The position numbers and the translations under genes were made by a program. A model generated the notes under the pieces. That model saw only the letters and a list, made by a program, of their open reading frames with translations. It was not told the origin of the DNA and did not search any database. A DNA stretch of 64,000 nucleotides from assembly GCA_023052935.1 (NCBI GenBank), contig CM041293.1, forward strand, positions 170,645,341 to 170,709,340. The letters run 5' to 3'. Each line of letters begins with the position of its first letter. Position 1 is the first letter of the stretch. This DNA is from Piezodorus guildinii. Taxonomy: Eukaryota > Arthropoda > Insecta > Hemiptera > Pentatomidae. Positions 36,561 through 48,002 of this stretch are shown in pieces.

Positions 36561-36724
36561 AAATCATTAAATGATGAAAATGATTTTTTTTTCTCTTCCA
36601 TTTTAAGCAATTAAAATACCACTTAAAGATAAGGAATTTTGGTTAAAACTGGTTTATAAAAGCACCTTTACTAATCCTTTTCTTGAATATGTATGCATTA
36701 TTGTCCAAATAAAACTAAACTAAA

Positions 36725-37215
36725 TTAATAAGTAAACGAAGGCCATGCTCTACAAAACCCTGATTAGACCCATACTGACTTATGGCTGTGAATCCTGGGT
36801 GTTACGGAAAACAGATGAACAAAAGATTGCTGTTTTCGAGCGAAGGATTTATGGACCTATATGCGAAAATGGTCTTTGGAGAATTAGACTCAATCGAGAA
36901 CTTTATGAAAAGTATAAGGATGTCCCAGCGGTGAGATTTATAAAGATAAGCAGGCTTCGTTAAGCTTATCACGTTCAAAGGATGGCAGATGATAGTATCC
37001 CCAAGAGAATAATGAGCTATGAGCCGGTGGGCAAAAGGAAGAGAGGGAGACCCCGAATGAGATGGTTATACCAGGTTGGAAAGGATGCAGTGCGGCTGGG
37101 AGTGTCAGGTTGTTGGACGATAGGCCAGGAATAGAGAAGAGTGGGGAAGGTTTCTTCTGGAGGCCAGGGCTCGAGCTGTAGCGCCGAGGATGTATGTATT
37201 GACCAAATAAACATC
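36725..37215 (+). pseudogene. LINE3-like fragment, RT C-terminus
   Basis: The open frame from 36745 reads MLYKTLIRPILTYGCESWVL, then FERRIYGPICENGLWRIR and FIKISRLR, stopping at 36961. Homology continues beyond the stop (QRMADDSIPKRIM-like). A decayed 3' end of an endonuclease/RT LINE. Confidence 0.75.
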
Positions 37216-37740
37216 GATATTATAAACACAGAGAGGATTAAATTGAAATATTGAAAAACGCTGCGAATGTATTTTACAACCCAATGGATGTATAATATAC
37301 CACAGAAAAGCTAAAGATTTCAGGAAAAAAAGCTTTCAAACATACAAAGTTTAGAAGGTAATGCAGAGTGATGAAAAGGGTATAAACTGAAGTGATCGTT
37401 GTAGAGAATAATTTCTATTGTTATAAAATTTAATCAAAAATAAAACCTTTGGCTTCCATCGAAGCAATATTATTATTTTTTGATGAATATTGATGAAAAA
37501 CAGGTAAATGTACAAGTTGAATGAATTTGATAACTAACTAAAGGAGAAAATAGGAAGAAAGTTTATTTATGTAAATTTTTAACATAACAGTAATATAGAT
37601 GTAAATTGTAAAGTTGAAAAGCTAAATATTCTTGAAAAAATATTATCTTATACCAAAAGTTGTATAAGGTTATGGAGATAATAATAATATATTTTAACTA
37701 CGGATGTAAGTGAAAGTGTATGAAGCGTGCATCAGATTTT
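37213..37740 (+). repeat. H-family repeat fragment plus duplicated segment
   Basis: Bases 37213-37479 are almost identical to 33652-33917, including sequence outside the H core (attataaacacagagagg). Bases 37480-37740 continue to the H 3' end (gtatgaagcgtgcatcagat). In both copies the shared segment starts right beside a LINE fragment. Confidence 0.7.
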
Positions 37741-38184
37741 TCATGCATGATGTTATGATTCTGTAAAATAGTTACTTTGTTTAATAGTTTAAAAGATTCA
37801 CTTTTTGTCCCTGTACCTAAATTAATGTACATTTTTTTATATTTTGATAAAAAGAATTTTTTTCTATATTAACTTGGTAAAATCATGAGAGTAGGCAATG
37901 AGGACTATAGTCCCACTAAAATTTCTTGAAGCAAATAAAAATATTAAAAATAAAAAAAAATAGGATAAAAGGTATATTTACAAACTGTTATTTACTTTCA
38001 AGCACATGCTTAATTTGCAAATTTATACCTGTGCTGGCAGGGTTTAAAAAAAATGTCCTATATTTTCAAACCACAATATCCCCTCCCTATTAAATATTCT
38101 GCCCTTGATAGGTGAAATGAATGCACTTAATTTTTTTCGAACAAGTAAAGATTAATTTAATTTAAATAAAAACTGTGGTATTAC

Positions 38185-38260
38185 CATCAAGCAATTATCG
38201 TTTACATGATCCATGATGACAGAATTATTAGTTGCTAATATGGTTCAGCACTGGTTTAAC
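38185..38260 (-). pseudogene. Broken copy of the 26-codon ankyrin-gene exon
   Basis: Compared with 43383-43460 it has kept both splice sites (acceptor tttttccag, donor gtaata) but lost two single bases. The exon is 76 rather than 78 bases, and its frame shifts and meets a stop. Inclusion in mRNA would disrupt the protein. Confidence 0.65.
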
Positions 38261-38459
38261 CTGGAAAAATTTCACTTTGATTATTTACAAAAAAATGAAG
38301 TACATAAATTCATATAAGGACTTATCAATGATTAATTATTTCATCCTGTGCCATTTCAAGATCCTATTCCTTGTCTACTCACTGAATAAAATTATTTTGG
38401 TGTGGTTAATAATAGAAAAACTTGGCAATATACCAATGTTGTAAATTAAAAATTTTAAA

Positions 38460-39048
38460 TGAAAAATCTGGTGTGGGCAACACACGACTTTCACTTACCT
38501 CCATTTTTGAAATCGATTAAAGAATTTTCAAGTACAGTAAAAGATAAAAATGAGTGAAACCATTAAAGAATACATAAAATGGAATTTCTATAGAAACATG
38601 TGTTTTATTAAAAAACTATAATAATCAGTAAGTTTTATCGGTTTTTCATCACTCTCTATTAACCTTTAAAAGCTTGTGTATAAGATAATATTTTTTCTAA
38701 AAGCTTTAGCTTTCAAACGGCATATCATACATGTTTATTACTGTTTTTATGTTCAAAAACAGAAAATTGCATTAAAAAAATATTTTCCAGTTTTCTCCTA
38801 TAGTTGTTTTTTAAATTTGTACAACTTACATATTTAGCTGTTATTTATCAATGCTAACAACATATTATGGTTATTTTTATTGAATTAAAAAAATTAAAGA
38901 TACTTTAGAGGAAGAAAATTTAAAATATTGGCATTTAAGCCCTGTCAGACTATTTTTATCAGAATGAAACCTACATGATGTTAAAGCATATTAAGTTCTA
39001 CATTGATATAGCAAGTTTAATCAAAATCGTCGGTTGTAATTTAATGTA
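38460..39048 (-). repeat. H-family repeat, half copy, in the duplicated block
   Basis: Contains the ctggtgtgggcaacacacg end and runs to the middle of the element (caaaatcgtcgg). It is bounded by a 32-base direct repeat (38436-38467 and 39049-39080, 29 of 32 bases equal) that is single at the matching place in the other duplicate (about 43636). Confidence 0.75.
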
Positions 39049-39355
39049 ATGTTGTAAATTTGAATTTTTAAATGAAAAATTAAGCCAAATATAAGTTACA
39101 TACTATGAATTAAATGGTTTGTAAATTTAATATTGCTTTCTTAAAAATACTTAAACAACAAAAACGAAAATAGAAAAACAACTAAAAATTAATAAACATT
39201 CAATTAAGGAATGAAGAGACTAAACAGTTTAACAGTAGTCGGTTAAATAATTTAATAGAACATATGAAATGAAAGTTGAAGAATTTGAATTAATCGATAA
39301 ACTCTAGGGAGTGAAATCTCATTATTTTTATTGCTGTGTATACTATAGGTAATAT

Positions 39356-39436
39356 TGGGTTGCTAAATAAGTCCATTTGGTTTTCCAGGGTAAAATAAAA
39401 CTCAATGTATTATAGACATAAAATTGATGTTATTCT

Positions 39437-39481
<45 letters not shown>

Positions 39482-39800
39482 TTATTCAATTAGACTTTTT
39501 CCCATCTTTCCACTAACTGCATCATACCTTGTTCATAGAATGTCTGGAGTTTTTTTGTTTAAAAACTGATCCAAGTAGTTTTTAATGTCCTCTTCCTTTT
39601 GGAATTTCTTTCCATTTATGGAGTTCTTCAGAGGATGAATAAGTAGTAATCACTTGGAGCTAGGTCTGGTGAATAGGGAGGGTGGGGCGAAAGGTCCCCT
39701 CCAAGGCACAATAATTTATTGCAAATGACCAATGAGATGTAGGGCCTAGCGTTGTCATGGTGGAACACACATATTTGCCAGTTCTGGGCGTTTGTTTTTA
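39356..39800 (-). pseudogene. Mariner fragment with (TA)n insert
   Basis: Begins with ttgggttgctaaataagtcc, a mariner-type TIR flanked by ta. The - strand reads the C-terminal catalytic part HHDNARPYISLVICNKLL and HPPYSPDLAPSDYYLF. A (TA)n microsatellite of about 40 bases lies at 39441-39479. The other end is not seen. Confidence 0.75.
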
Positions 39801-40874
39801 ATTTATTGATCTAATTTTGTTAATTGTGAACAGTATAGAGTTGAATCAGTTGTTTGTACTGATGGTAATAGCTCATAGAAAAGAACACCATTGAAATTAG
39901 GAGCCTCACTACTAGGTCCTCAATATTTTGTACAGATTACAGTATCTTTAAATATCCATTTTGTTATGTATTGAGAATACTGAGGGGAGTAAGTTCATTA
40001 TTAAATAATTTTAATATTAATCAAGTAAAAATAAATAAGCCTTTTTCGGCAAAAGTTCAAAAGGCGTTGACCTACCCCCCTCTGAATTTCCCATGGGTAT
40101 CCCGGAAAACTTCCTAAACCCCCAGGGGCAGCCGACAAGAGTATTAGGCCTTGTCTAGAGATAGGCATACTTATGATAAAGGTCTACAAAGGCTGGACCA
40201 CCAACTGGGGCACTTCCCATATCAGTATAAGAAAGAAGATTCAAAGAGGGCAGTTGGGTTCTGTCCTCAAGAAGAGGTGAGTCGGGTTTCATCGAGGAGA
40301 AGAGGAGAGGTCGTCAGAGGTCAGAGAGCAGCTGGAGTCTGGGAGCTTAAAGGGATGCCAAGACAATATCCACCTCTTCCTAGGTGTTAGGTAGAAGGTA
40401 ACCTTTTATTGTAATATTGTTTGGCAAGGTCGGCTATACGAAATCTCTCAGTATTCTCAGGCATAGTTTAAATAAATTGTATATATATAAGTTAATAATA
40501 ATGTCTTTACTGAAACTCGTTTATTTTAATCTGTCCAGCATGCTGCCTATTGGGATCGGTAAACACGATACTTTTAGAAAAGAAATCCAATGGTTTCACT
40601 AAATATAGTCTATATATTGATATCAATTAATCTAGTTTTTGAAGGTACCGCTGCCTTAGAAAAGCAGCCGGTCAAAAACATACCATTTTTTTATCTCCTA
40701 TTTCCAACCTTTTCAAAACTGTATCGTTGTTGCCATAGTGAATTAGAAACAGAAATGTGTATACCAAGTAGACTTTGGTTAGAGAGTGAGAGACCCGAAC
40801 GTTAAGCCTGGAAACAGCAGAGGTTATGCAAATGGTTAGCTACACTTGTTCTAGAGCCATAGCAATCAATCACA
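39801..40874. other. Unassigned, includes a less AT-rich island
   Basis: Bases about 40035-40400 are richer in G and C and purines than the surroundings and carry an open frame of 79 codons without recognised domain. It may be a retroelement remnant. I see no other gene in this stretch. Confidence 0.3.
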
Positions 40875-41085
40875 CTGATTAGATGGGATTTTGATCAACA
40901 ACGGCCTGAACACTGGTTGTTTCAATTTCATCTGGGTGACCAGACCGTTGTGCATTATTGATGTGAAAATTTCCTGATTGAAATTAGGCAAACCAATTTT
41001 GACAGTTATGTTTGGTTTAGGCATCATCTCCATAAACACGGCAAATTTTTATATGAGGTTCTGCAGCACTTTTATCTTTTTTGGA
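40875..41085 (-). pseudogene. Decayed mariner transposase N-terminal fragment
   Basis: The - strand gives ICRVYGDDA, then NCQNWFA, FQSGNFH and NAQRSGHPDEIE across stops, matching the mariner helix-turn-helix region. It ends next to the TIR of the mariner at 41092. Confidence 0.65.
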
Positions 41086-41091
41086 ATAATA

Positions 41092-41990
41092 TTGGGTTGA
41101 TGCAAAATTAATGCAGGTTTTTAGTAGGTATTGTAAATACGCCATATCTTTACTTTAACCATATATATTTAATCAAAATAATTTCCATCTGAATCAATGC
41201 ACTTTTGCCAACGTTCAACAAGCTTTCTTATTCCACCAGAAAAAAAATCCGAATCCCTGGACTCAATGAAATCACGAAAAGAATTTTCAATGTCGTCCTG
41301 GTTTTGAAAATTTTTCTCCCTCAAAAAGTTGTCCAGATGCCTGAAAAAGTGGAAGTCTGTAGGAGAGAGGTCAGGTGAATAAGGCGGATGCTGGAGAACT
41401 TCGTAGCCCAACACGTGCAGTCGTCGAAGCGTTGGTTGTGCAACGTGTGGTCTGGCGTTATCATGGAGCAGGATCGGCCCCTTCCGATTCATCAATGCTG
41501 GGCAAAGACGTTGCAATTTTTGAGTTCCGAGTTCCGCCGCCATTTCTCGTGTGGTTTTGGTTGGGTCTTCTTCCACTTTTGACCTCAGCTGGTCGTTGTC
41601 CAGAGCAAGATGACGGCCCCGACCTTCCTTGTCTTCGAGGTCGAAATCTCCTCTGCGAAACTTCTGGAACCAACGCTGCACCGTGCACTCATTAATAGCC
41701 CCCTGACCCCACACTTCATTAATATTACGAGCCGTTTGCGCAGCGCTGCGCCCTAATTTAAATTCGTAAAAATAAATTTGACGAAAATCGCACTTTGACA
41801 TTTTCGATTCAAGACCTTTGAACACACTGAACAAAACGATTTTACTAAACAAATTCATGGTGAAAGAGAGGGTATTAGATAAGGTTTGTTTTGGTATAAT
41901 AATGATCAATGTTAGGATTAGCTTTGTTTACACAATTGGAATTAAGATATTGCAATAGAGGAAACCTGCATTAATTTTGCATCAACCCAA
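41092..41990 (-). mobile_element. Mariner transposon, internally deleted
   Basis: TIRs ttgggttgatgcaaaattaa are near-perfect at both ends. TA duplications lie at 41090-41091 and 41991-41992. The element is 899 bp, shorter than the about 1.3 kb usual for mariners, because of a deletion in the transposase. Confidence 0.92.
41169..41801 (-). pseudogene. Mariner transposase with in-frame central deletion (210 aa)
   Basis: The likely start is the MSKCDFRQIYFYEFKLG methionine at 41801. An upstream in-frame ATG at 41909 lies in the TIR-proximal leader. The paired DNA-binding helices are present (INECTVQRWFQKFRRGDFDL). After about residue 100 the frame jumps to the second catalytic block LLHDNARPHVA and the third HPPYSPDLSPTDFHFF, with 34 residues between the two aspartates as in D34D mariners. 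The segment with the first aspartate is missing (full proteins have about 345 residues). It cannot catalyse transposition but could still bind ends. Confidence 0.88.
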
Positions 41991-42403
41991 TACAACAAAA
42001 TATTCCAATAATGAATAATAATTTCTTTCATATTCACAGTGCAATAGCAAACACAATACTAAGTTAGTATAGTTAACTTAACAGCTTGGTATAGCTTGAA
42101 TTATAGTTAACAGATATAGTTGTTGGCATACAATACGATAAAGCCACCTTAGGGATTAATTATAATTTCTTATCATCATCAGGAAAGAAGTGTATCATAG
42201 TAACATGAAAATAAACAGAAAAAATGACTTATTTGTCAACCCAATACTATTCCCATTATGTTATTTTTGTGAATGGACTTTAAAAAAATATACAAGTAAA
42301 TAGTGAATATTAGTACCAACACTCATTCTTAACAAGAATATGAAATTATAATCTAAAAAATCGTTCTCAATTTCACAGAGAAGATTATGCAACATGCATA
42401 AAA

Positions 42404-43300
42404 AAATCTGGTGCGCGCGACACACGACTTTCACTTACCTCCATTATTTATATAAATTCAAGATTTTTCAAACAACTTTACAAACAAAAATAAATTGTTA
42501 AAGAATTAATTAAATTGAATTTCTATAGAAACATGTGTTTTACTAAATAATCTATTATATTATTATCTACGATAATCAGTTTGTTTTATCGGCTTTTCAT
42601 CTCTCTCTCTGTTAACTTTTACAATAGTATGTATAAGATAGTATTTTGTCTAAAATCCTTAGCATTCCAACGGTATATTATACATATGTATTACTGTTCT
42701 TAAGTTCAAAAACAAAAAAATGCATTAAAAAAATATTTTTGCAGTTTTCTCGTTTAGTTGGATATCAAATTCATTCTTTTCGAATTCGAACTTAACATTT
42801 ACCTGTTTTTTAGCAATGCTAATCAGACAATATGGTTAATTTTTTCTAATCTACAAAATTAAAGGTACTTTAGTAGGAGAAATTTTGAAACATCGGCATT
42901 AAAGCCTTATCAAACTATTTTAATCAGAATGAAACCTACATCATATTAAAGCCTATTAAATATTAAATCGATATAGTGAGTTTAATCAAAATCGTTGGAG
43001 CTGTTTTTAAGAAAATTGGAAAAAGGTGCAAAATGCAATGTGTAAAGTGGCTCTTCTGGTTAGTTGATTTTGATGAAAAAGTTTTTGTAACATCTTGGGC
43101 TCGTTTTTGTGCGGGAGTTACCACATACAGACACACATACACACACACACACACACACACAGACCTATTTGCAGGACTTGGTCATTTGTACTCAGGAAAC
43201 CCTAAAGCGTGTATTTCTGTTGGAAACTGGAATTCGAAAATTTTCACGATCTCAATACTTTCCCTTACTATATATTTCATATATAGGTAAGTGAAAATAA
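42404..43300 (-). repeat. H-family repeat, complete reference copy
   Basis: About 900 bp with both ends: aatctggtgcgcgcgacacacg followed by actttcacttacc, and at the other side ctatatatttcatataggtaagtg. Contains a (CA)n tract at 43131-43160. The short open frames over the CA tract are not genes. Confidence 0.88.
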
Positions 43301-43315
43301 AAATTATGTTAAAAT

Positions 43316-43985
43316 GAATCCACCTAATTTTTTTTCAAACAAGTAAAGATTTATTTAATTTAAATAAAAACTGTGGTATTACCATCAAGCAATTATCATT
43401 TACATGATCCATGATGACAGAATTATTAGTTGCTAATCCTGGTTCAGCAACTGGTTTATCCTGGAAAAATTTCACTTTGATTATTTACAAAAAAATGAAG
43501 TACATAAATTCATATAAGGACTTATCAATGATTAATTATTTCATCCTGTGCCATTTCAAGATCCTATCCCTTGTCTACTCACTGAATAAAATTATTTTGG
43601 TATGGTTAATAATAGAAAAACTTGGCAATATACCATTGTTGTAAATTGAAATATTTAAATGAAAAATTAAGCCAAATATAGATTAAGAAAAATAAAGTGA
43701 AGAAGTACTACATAATATGAATTAAATGGTTTGTAAATTTAATATTTCTTCCTTAAAATTTATTTTAAAAAAATAGAAAACCAATAATAAATTAAGAAAC
43801 AATTAATTAAGGAATAAAGAGACTAAATAATTTAACAGTAGTCCATTAAATAATTTAATAGAACATATGAAATGAAAGTTCGAAATTATGAATTAATCGA
43901 TAAACTTATAAATATTAATTTTGGAATCTAAAGAAATTATTTCTGCTAATTCAAAGTTTTTACTGTCGTATTTATATTTCCTAGA
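43316..43985. repeat. Segmental duplication copy 2 carrying an intact exon
   Basis: Matches 38130-38461 plus 39045-39330 with small differences and lacks the H insertion. It begins directly next to the H element at 42404-43300. Confidence 0.8.
43383..43460 (-). CDS. Small internal exon of the ankyrin gene (26 codons)
   Basis: On the - strand: acceptor tttttccag, an open 78-base exon starting DKPVAEPGLA and ending DHVNDNCLM, and donor gtaata. Phase 0. The NDNC-S/L-M ending and KP-x-AE start match the exon at 35328-35408. No domain is recognised. Confidence 0.65.
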
Positions 43986-44117
43986 GAGTGAAATTTCCCC
44001 TGAAACAGTTAAGTATATAGTCAGCACTAATCATTTCCTGGTATTAAAATAAATCATTGAGACCGTTTAAGATTTATATCATAATTAACATCTTAGGACC
44101 TAAAATGCCATAATTAC

Positions 44118-44174
44118 CTCAGTGGTGGTTGCAGAACCATGGACTGCGGCTATTATACTGGCTTCATGTGTTCC
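44118..44174 (-). CDS. Small internal exon of the ankyrin gene (19 codons)
   Basis: On the - strand: acceptor tattttag, a 57-base open exon reading GTHEASIIAAVHGSATTTE, donor gtaatt. Phase 0 and multiple of three like its neighbours. Assignment to the same gene rests on strand, phase and position. Confidence 0.55.
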
Positions 44175-44759
44175 CTAAAATATCATCATTACATTATTAA
44201 AATGTTTTAATAACACTGGATGTATAAAAAAGTGATTGAAAATAAACATAATTAGTTAGCCAATGTAAATTATCTCATTGAATGTTTGGTAAAATGATTG
44301 GAAAGAAGTATAAAATACAAATGATATTATTATTTACTGTGAATTTCACATCATAAATATAATATTATTATATTTCGCCACAACTTGTATATTTTATCAA
44401 TCAAAAAAGTTCTTTGAAATGTTGATTCTAGTTTTTAACTCATAAATAAAATACTTAAAACCATTTTAGGCCAATCTGCAAACTTTAAATACGTTTAAAA
44501 AAAAAAATATTACCTTTCTTTTCTTAAATGATTCATTGCTCAGTCTAAAAATGAAATCTTTCTAACAGAAAATGTACGTTTGATAATTTTTAAATTTATT
44601 CTATTTATATTGTATTAAATATATTCTAGTTATGATACCATGGGTAATATTGTAATAAATAATCATAATATGTTGGTCACCAGTTACATTATAATTAAAA
44701 TTCATGGTGTTCATTTTTTAAAAAATATGTTGATACAGACAACTTCTATTTTATAAATT

Positions 44760-45450
44760 TTTATTTTCAATTATCTATTTATGAAATAATATAGTGAGGG
44801 AAAGAAAGTATTGCAATCATGAAAAAATTTCAATTCAAGTTTTAATGCTTTATGGCTTGCCGTTTTAGGCTACTTCAACACTTACTAATCAAACCGTCAA
44901 ACCTTCCTGTGAACTAAAAAGGCTCATCTACATGACTATTATAAGACCAATCTGAACTTACCGAGTAGAGCTTTGGGGCTCTACTAAACCATCAAATTCT
45001 TCCCGCATCCAATCCTTACAATCCAAAATCCTTCATAAAGACCTTAATTTTCTCTGTGTTACTGATTTGGCCTGAACCAGGTATCCATCCTTTCATGACA
45101 AACTCCATTCTCACTCTAACCCACTAGTTTCAATCCTTTCTTCCTCTTTAATTTCGGATAATCCTCCGAGGCGCCTGAAAAGGACCTGCTAGTTTACAAT
45201 ATTTTTAGAGTGCTTCCGATGGGAAGCTTCTCTTCATGTAAATCATGTCATTGTATTATATAACACACCACATTTACTAGATGTATTTTTTTTTTTTTTT
45301 TTAATACAGCTGTAAATACCAATAAAATGTTTAAAAAAAAAAATGCTTTAAATTCTCTGTACCCAAAGGACGAAGTCCTGCATAAAGGTCTGTGTGGTAG
45401 GTCTAGCTCAAAACCAAAATTCGCATGAACCTAACACATTTTACAAGATA
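44760..45450 (+). repeat. Old H-family fragment split by LINE1
   Basis: H pieces at about 44760-44852 (agtgagggaaag...gtattgcaatcatg) and 45351-45450 (caaaggacgaagtcctgc...ggtctgtgtgg) flank the LINE at 44853-45341. Confidence 0.65.
44853..45341 (+). pseudogene. LINE1 fragment
   Basis: Shows the TYRVELWGSTKPSNSSRIQS-like C-terminal region in broken frames, then the family 3' UTR and A-rich tail. The 9-base duplication aatgcttta is at 44844-44852 and 45342-45350. An internal deletion is present. Confidence 0.8.
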
Positions 45451-45975
45451 GATTACTACAACACTTACTAGACAAATGTTCAAAACTTCCAATTCACTAC
45501 AAAAAGCTCATTTATATTACTGTCATCAGACCCATCTGGACATATGGAATCAAGCTTTGGGGCTCTACTAAGCCATCTAATTCCTCCCGCATCCAATCCT
45601 TACAATCCAAAATCCTTCACAAAATCCTAAATGCTCCCTATTTCGTCACAAATAAAATCATCCATAACGACGTTTATATCAAATTTGTGGCAGACCTTTC
45701 TCGTACCAGATATACCACTTTTAATTCCAAACTCCCCACCCATATAAACCCTCTTGTCCGCAACCTATCAACCTCACATATTCCTGACAACCCTCCGAGG
45801 CGATTGAAAAGAAGATGACCTCGGGATCTACTTACTTAAATAAACATCGAAGTACTACCGCTGGGTAGTTTCTTCACAAGCCTTTTACGCCTTTTATTAT
45901 AATTCATCACTTTTACTTATTGTATTTATGTAATATACAGTTGTAAAATTCAATAAATATAAATTTAAAAAAAAG
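45450..45975 (+). pseudogene. LINE1 fragment
   Basis: Close to the copy at 10296-10936 in its C-terminal RT and 3' UTR (ctgggtagtttcttcacaag, then ttgtaaaattcaataaa). 5'-truncated within the ORF. I could not define a target duplication. Confidence 0.8.
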
Positions 45976-46214
45976 TTTAGTTATTTGTATGTTAATTTAA
46001 ATATATTTAAGGTTGTTAAATTTCACCTATATTTATCAAATTTATACACTTATACAGCTTCATTTCAACATTTGCCTTAATAATATGCTATAATAATATC
46101 CAAATTTTTACTTGAGTTGTTTGAAAAATAAAGTTATCCAATTACATATATTTTAACCAAAATTGAGAATATATCAAATACTATGAATAAATATTTTTAA
46201 ATGAATATAATTAC

Positions 46215-46277
46215 TTCTGGTAATGGTAATTTAGTTTCCTTAATATCCTCAAAACCCTCTTCTTCCATTCTATGAAG
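46215..46277 (-). CDS. Small internal exon of the ankyrin gene (21 codons)
   Basis: On the - strand: acceptor tatgttatag, a 63-base open exon starting LHRMEEEGFEDIKE and ending PLPE, and donor gtaatt. Phase 0. This is the most upstream exon of the gene that I could recognise. Exons further 5' are not identified. Confidence 0.55.
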
Positions 46278-47146
46278 CTATAACATAATATTCCTACAAA
46301 TAATGAATGTGACATTAAAGCATTATGCATATAAGTGGTTTCTTTTCATTTTTTCAAAGTATTTCTGTTTATCTAGTTCTATTACTTCTTTATTCAACTA
46401 TTATTTCCTAACAATAAGATTAAATTTCTTCTCAGTCATGATATGTTTTATACAAAATTGAATGATGTATAGAAACAATTTTAACATATATTACTTAATC
46501 TCTTACTATTAATTAATATCTGTAGTGACAGCTGAAAGGTTATAATATAGAGGTTAACATTGATTAAAGAAATAAAATATACTAATTAGCTTCATAAAGT
46601 AATTTCGACCATGAGTATACACACAAAAATCTGGTTTAACCATCACACAAATTAACTCTTACCACTCTTTTAATTATTTTTTTTAATGTCCATGGATACT
46701 TTTTTTTTTTGTTTATTAATAAATAAAACAATAGAAAAATCTGGTGTATCTATCTCACATATTTTGCTAACTATTTGACACTTGATAACCTATTTACGCA
46801 CAAATATTTGAAATAAGTCTGAAGTTTGCATTTAGTATCCATTGAAAATCCATTTAGTTTCTATGGAAACAACTTTTTTTAATGTAATAATCTAATAGCA
46901 AAAATTATTAATAATGAGTTAGGTTTATGACTTTTCATATTTATCCCTTTATTTCTAAGAATTGTATGGTACTTTAAAAAAAAAAATTTTTTCTGAAATT
47001 TTGTGCTTTTTTAGGTACATATATTATACATCTTTGTTATTTAATTTTATTTAAGGAAACGTGGTTTCAAGATGAAACAAATAATTTTTAAAAATAAGAG
47101 AGGTTGAGGGAAGCAATAATTGATGAATTCACACTTCAATAAAAAA
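46278..47146. other. Intronic or intergenic; diverged H remnants
   Basis: Old H ends appear at about 46627 (aatctggtttaaccatcacac) and 46735 (aatctggtgtatctatctcac), the latter extending to about 47090. No gene is seen. Confidence 0.45.
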
Positions 47147-47620
47147 AAAATCTGGTGCGGGCAACACACGACTTTCACTTACATCCGTTGTTAAAATCAA
47201 TTAAAGAATTTTCAAATACAGTTAGAGATAAAAATTAGTGAAAATATTAAAGAATTAATTAAATTGAATTTCTACAGAAACATGTGTTTTATTAAAAAAT
47301 CTATTATATTATTATCTAAAACAATCACTTTAGAGGAAGAAAATTTAAAATATCGAAATTTAAACCCTCTCAGACCATTTTTATCTACATGATATTAAAG
47401 CCCATTAAATTTTACATTGATATAGTGAGTTGAATCAAAATCGTCGGAACCGTTTTTGAGAAAATCATAAAAAGATGCAATATGCATGGTATAAAGTGGC
47501 TCTTCTGGTTAGCCGTATTTGATGAAAAAGATTTTGTAAAATCTCGGTCGTATAGTAATCCTAAATATGAAATTTCAGTTTCATAGGGCTTTTCATTTCC
47601 GCCCGGGAGTTACCACACAC

Positions 47621-47662
<42 letters not shown>

Positions 47663-47792
47663 CTTATTGCGGGACTTGGTTATCTGGACTCAGGGGAACC
47701 TAAAAATTGTATTTCCGTTGAAAACTGGAATTCGAAAATTTTCACGATCGCAATACTTTCCCTTACTATATATAGTAATTGAAAGTAAAAAA
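47147..47792 (-). repeat. H-family repeat with internal deletion
   Basis: Both ends are present. About 250 bases are missing near 47328. Contains a (CA)n tract at 47623-47659. Confidence 0.85.
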
Positions 47793-48002
47793 AAAACTTT
47801 TTTTATTATTTACACCTTTATTATTGCAATACATGATTTATTGATAATAAATCATTAATTAAGGTTATGGTTCTTTTTTCACTCTCTAATAACTTCATTT
47901 GTTAGATAATAATTTTGCTGAAATCTTTCCTATGTTGTGTTGCATACATATATTACAATTCCCATTTTTGGACAAGCATTTTAATCATTAAAAAAATATT
48001 TG

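Larger units (their letters stand above)
38130..39330. repeat. Segmental duplication copy 1 carrying an exon copy
   Basis: 38130-38461 and 39045-39330 match 43316-43985 across exon and intron sequence. An H element is inserted at 38460-39040. The duplicated block holds the small exon of the ankyrin gene. Confidence 0.8.

Noticed and set aside
42404..47800. CRISPR-like array of spaced repeats (recurring ctggtgcgggcaacacacg)
   Set aside because: The repeats are ends of 600-1000-bp dispersed elements in both orientations in a eukaryotic genome.
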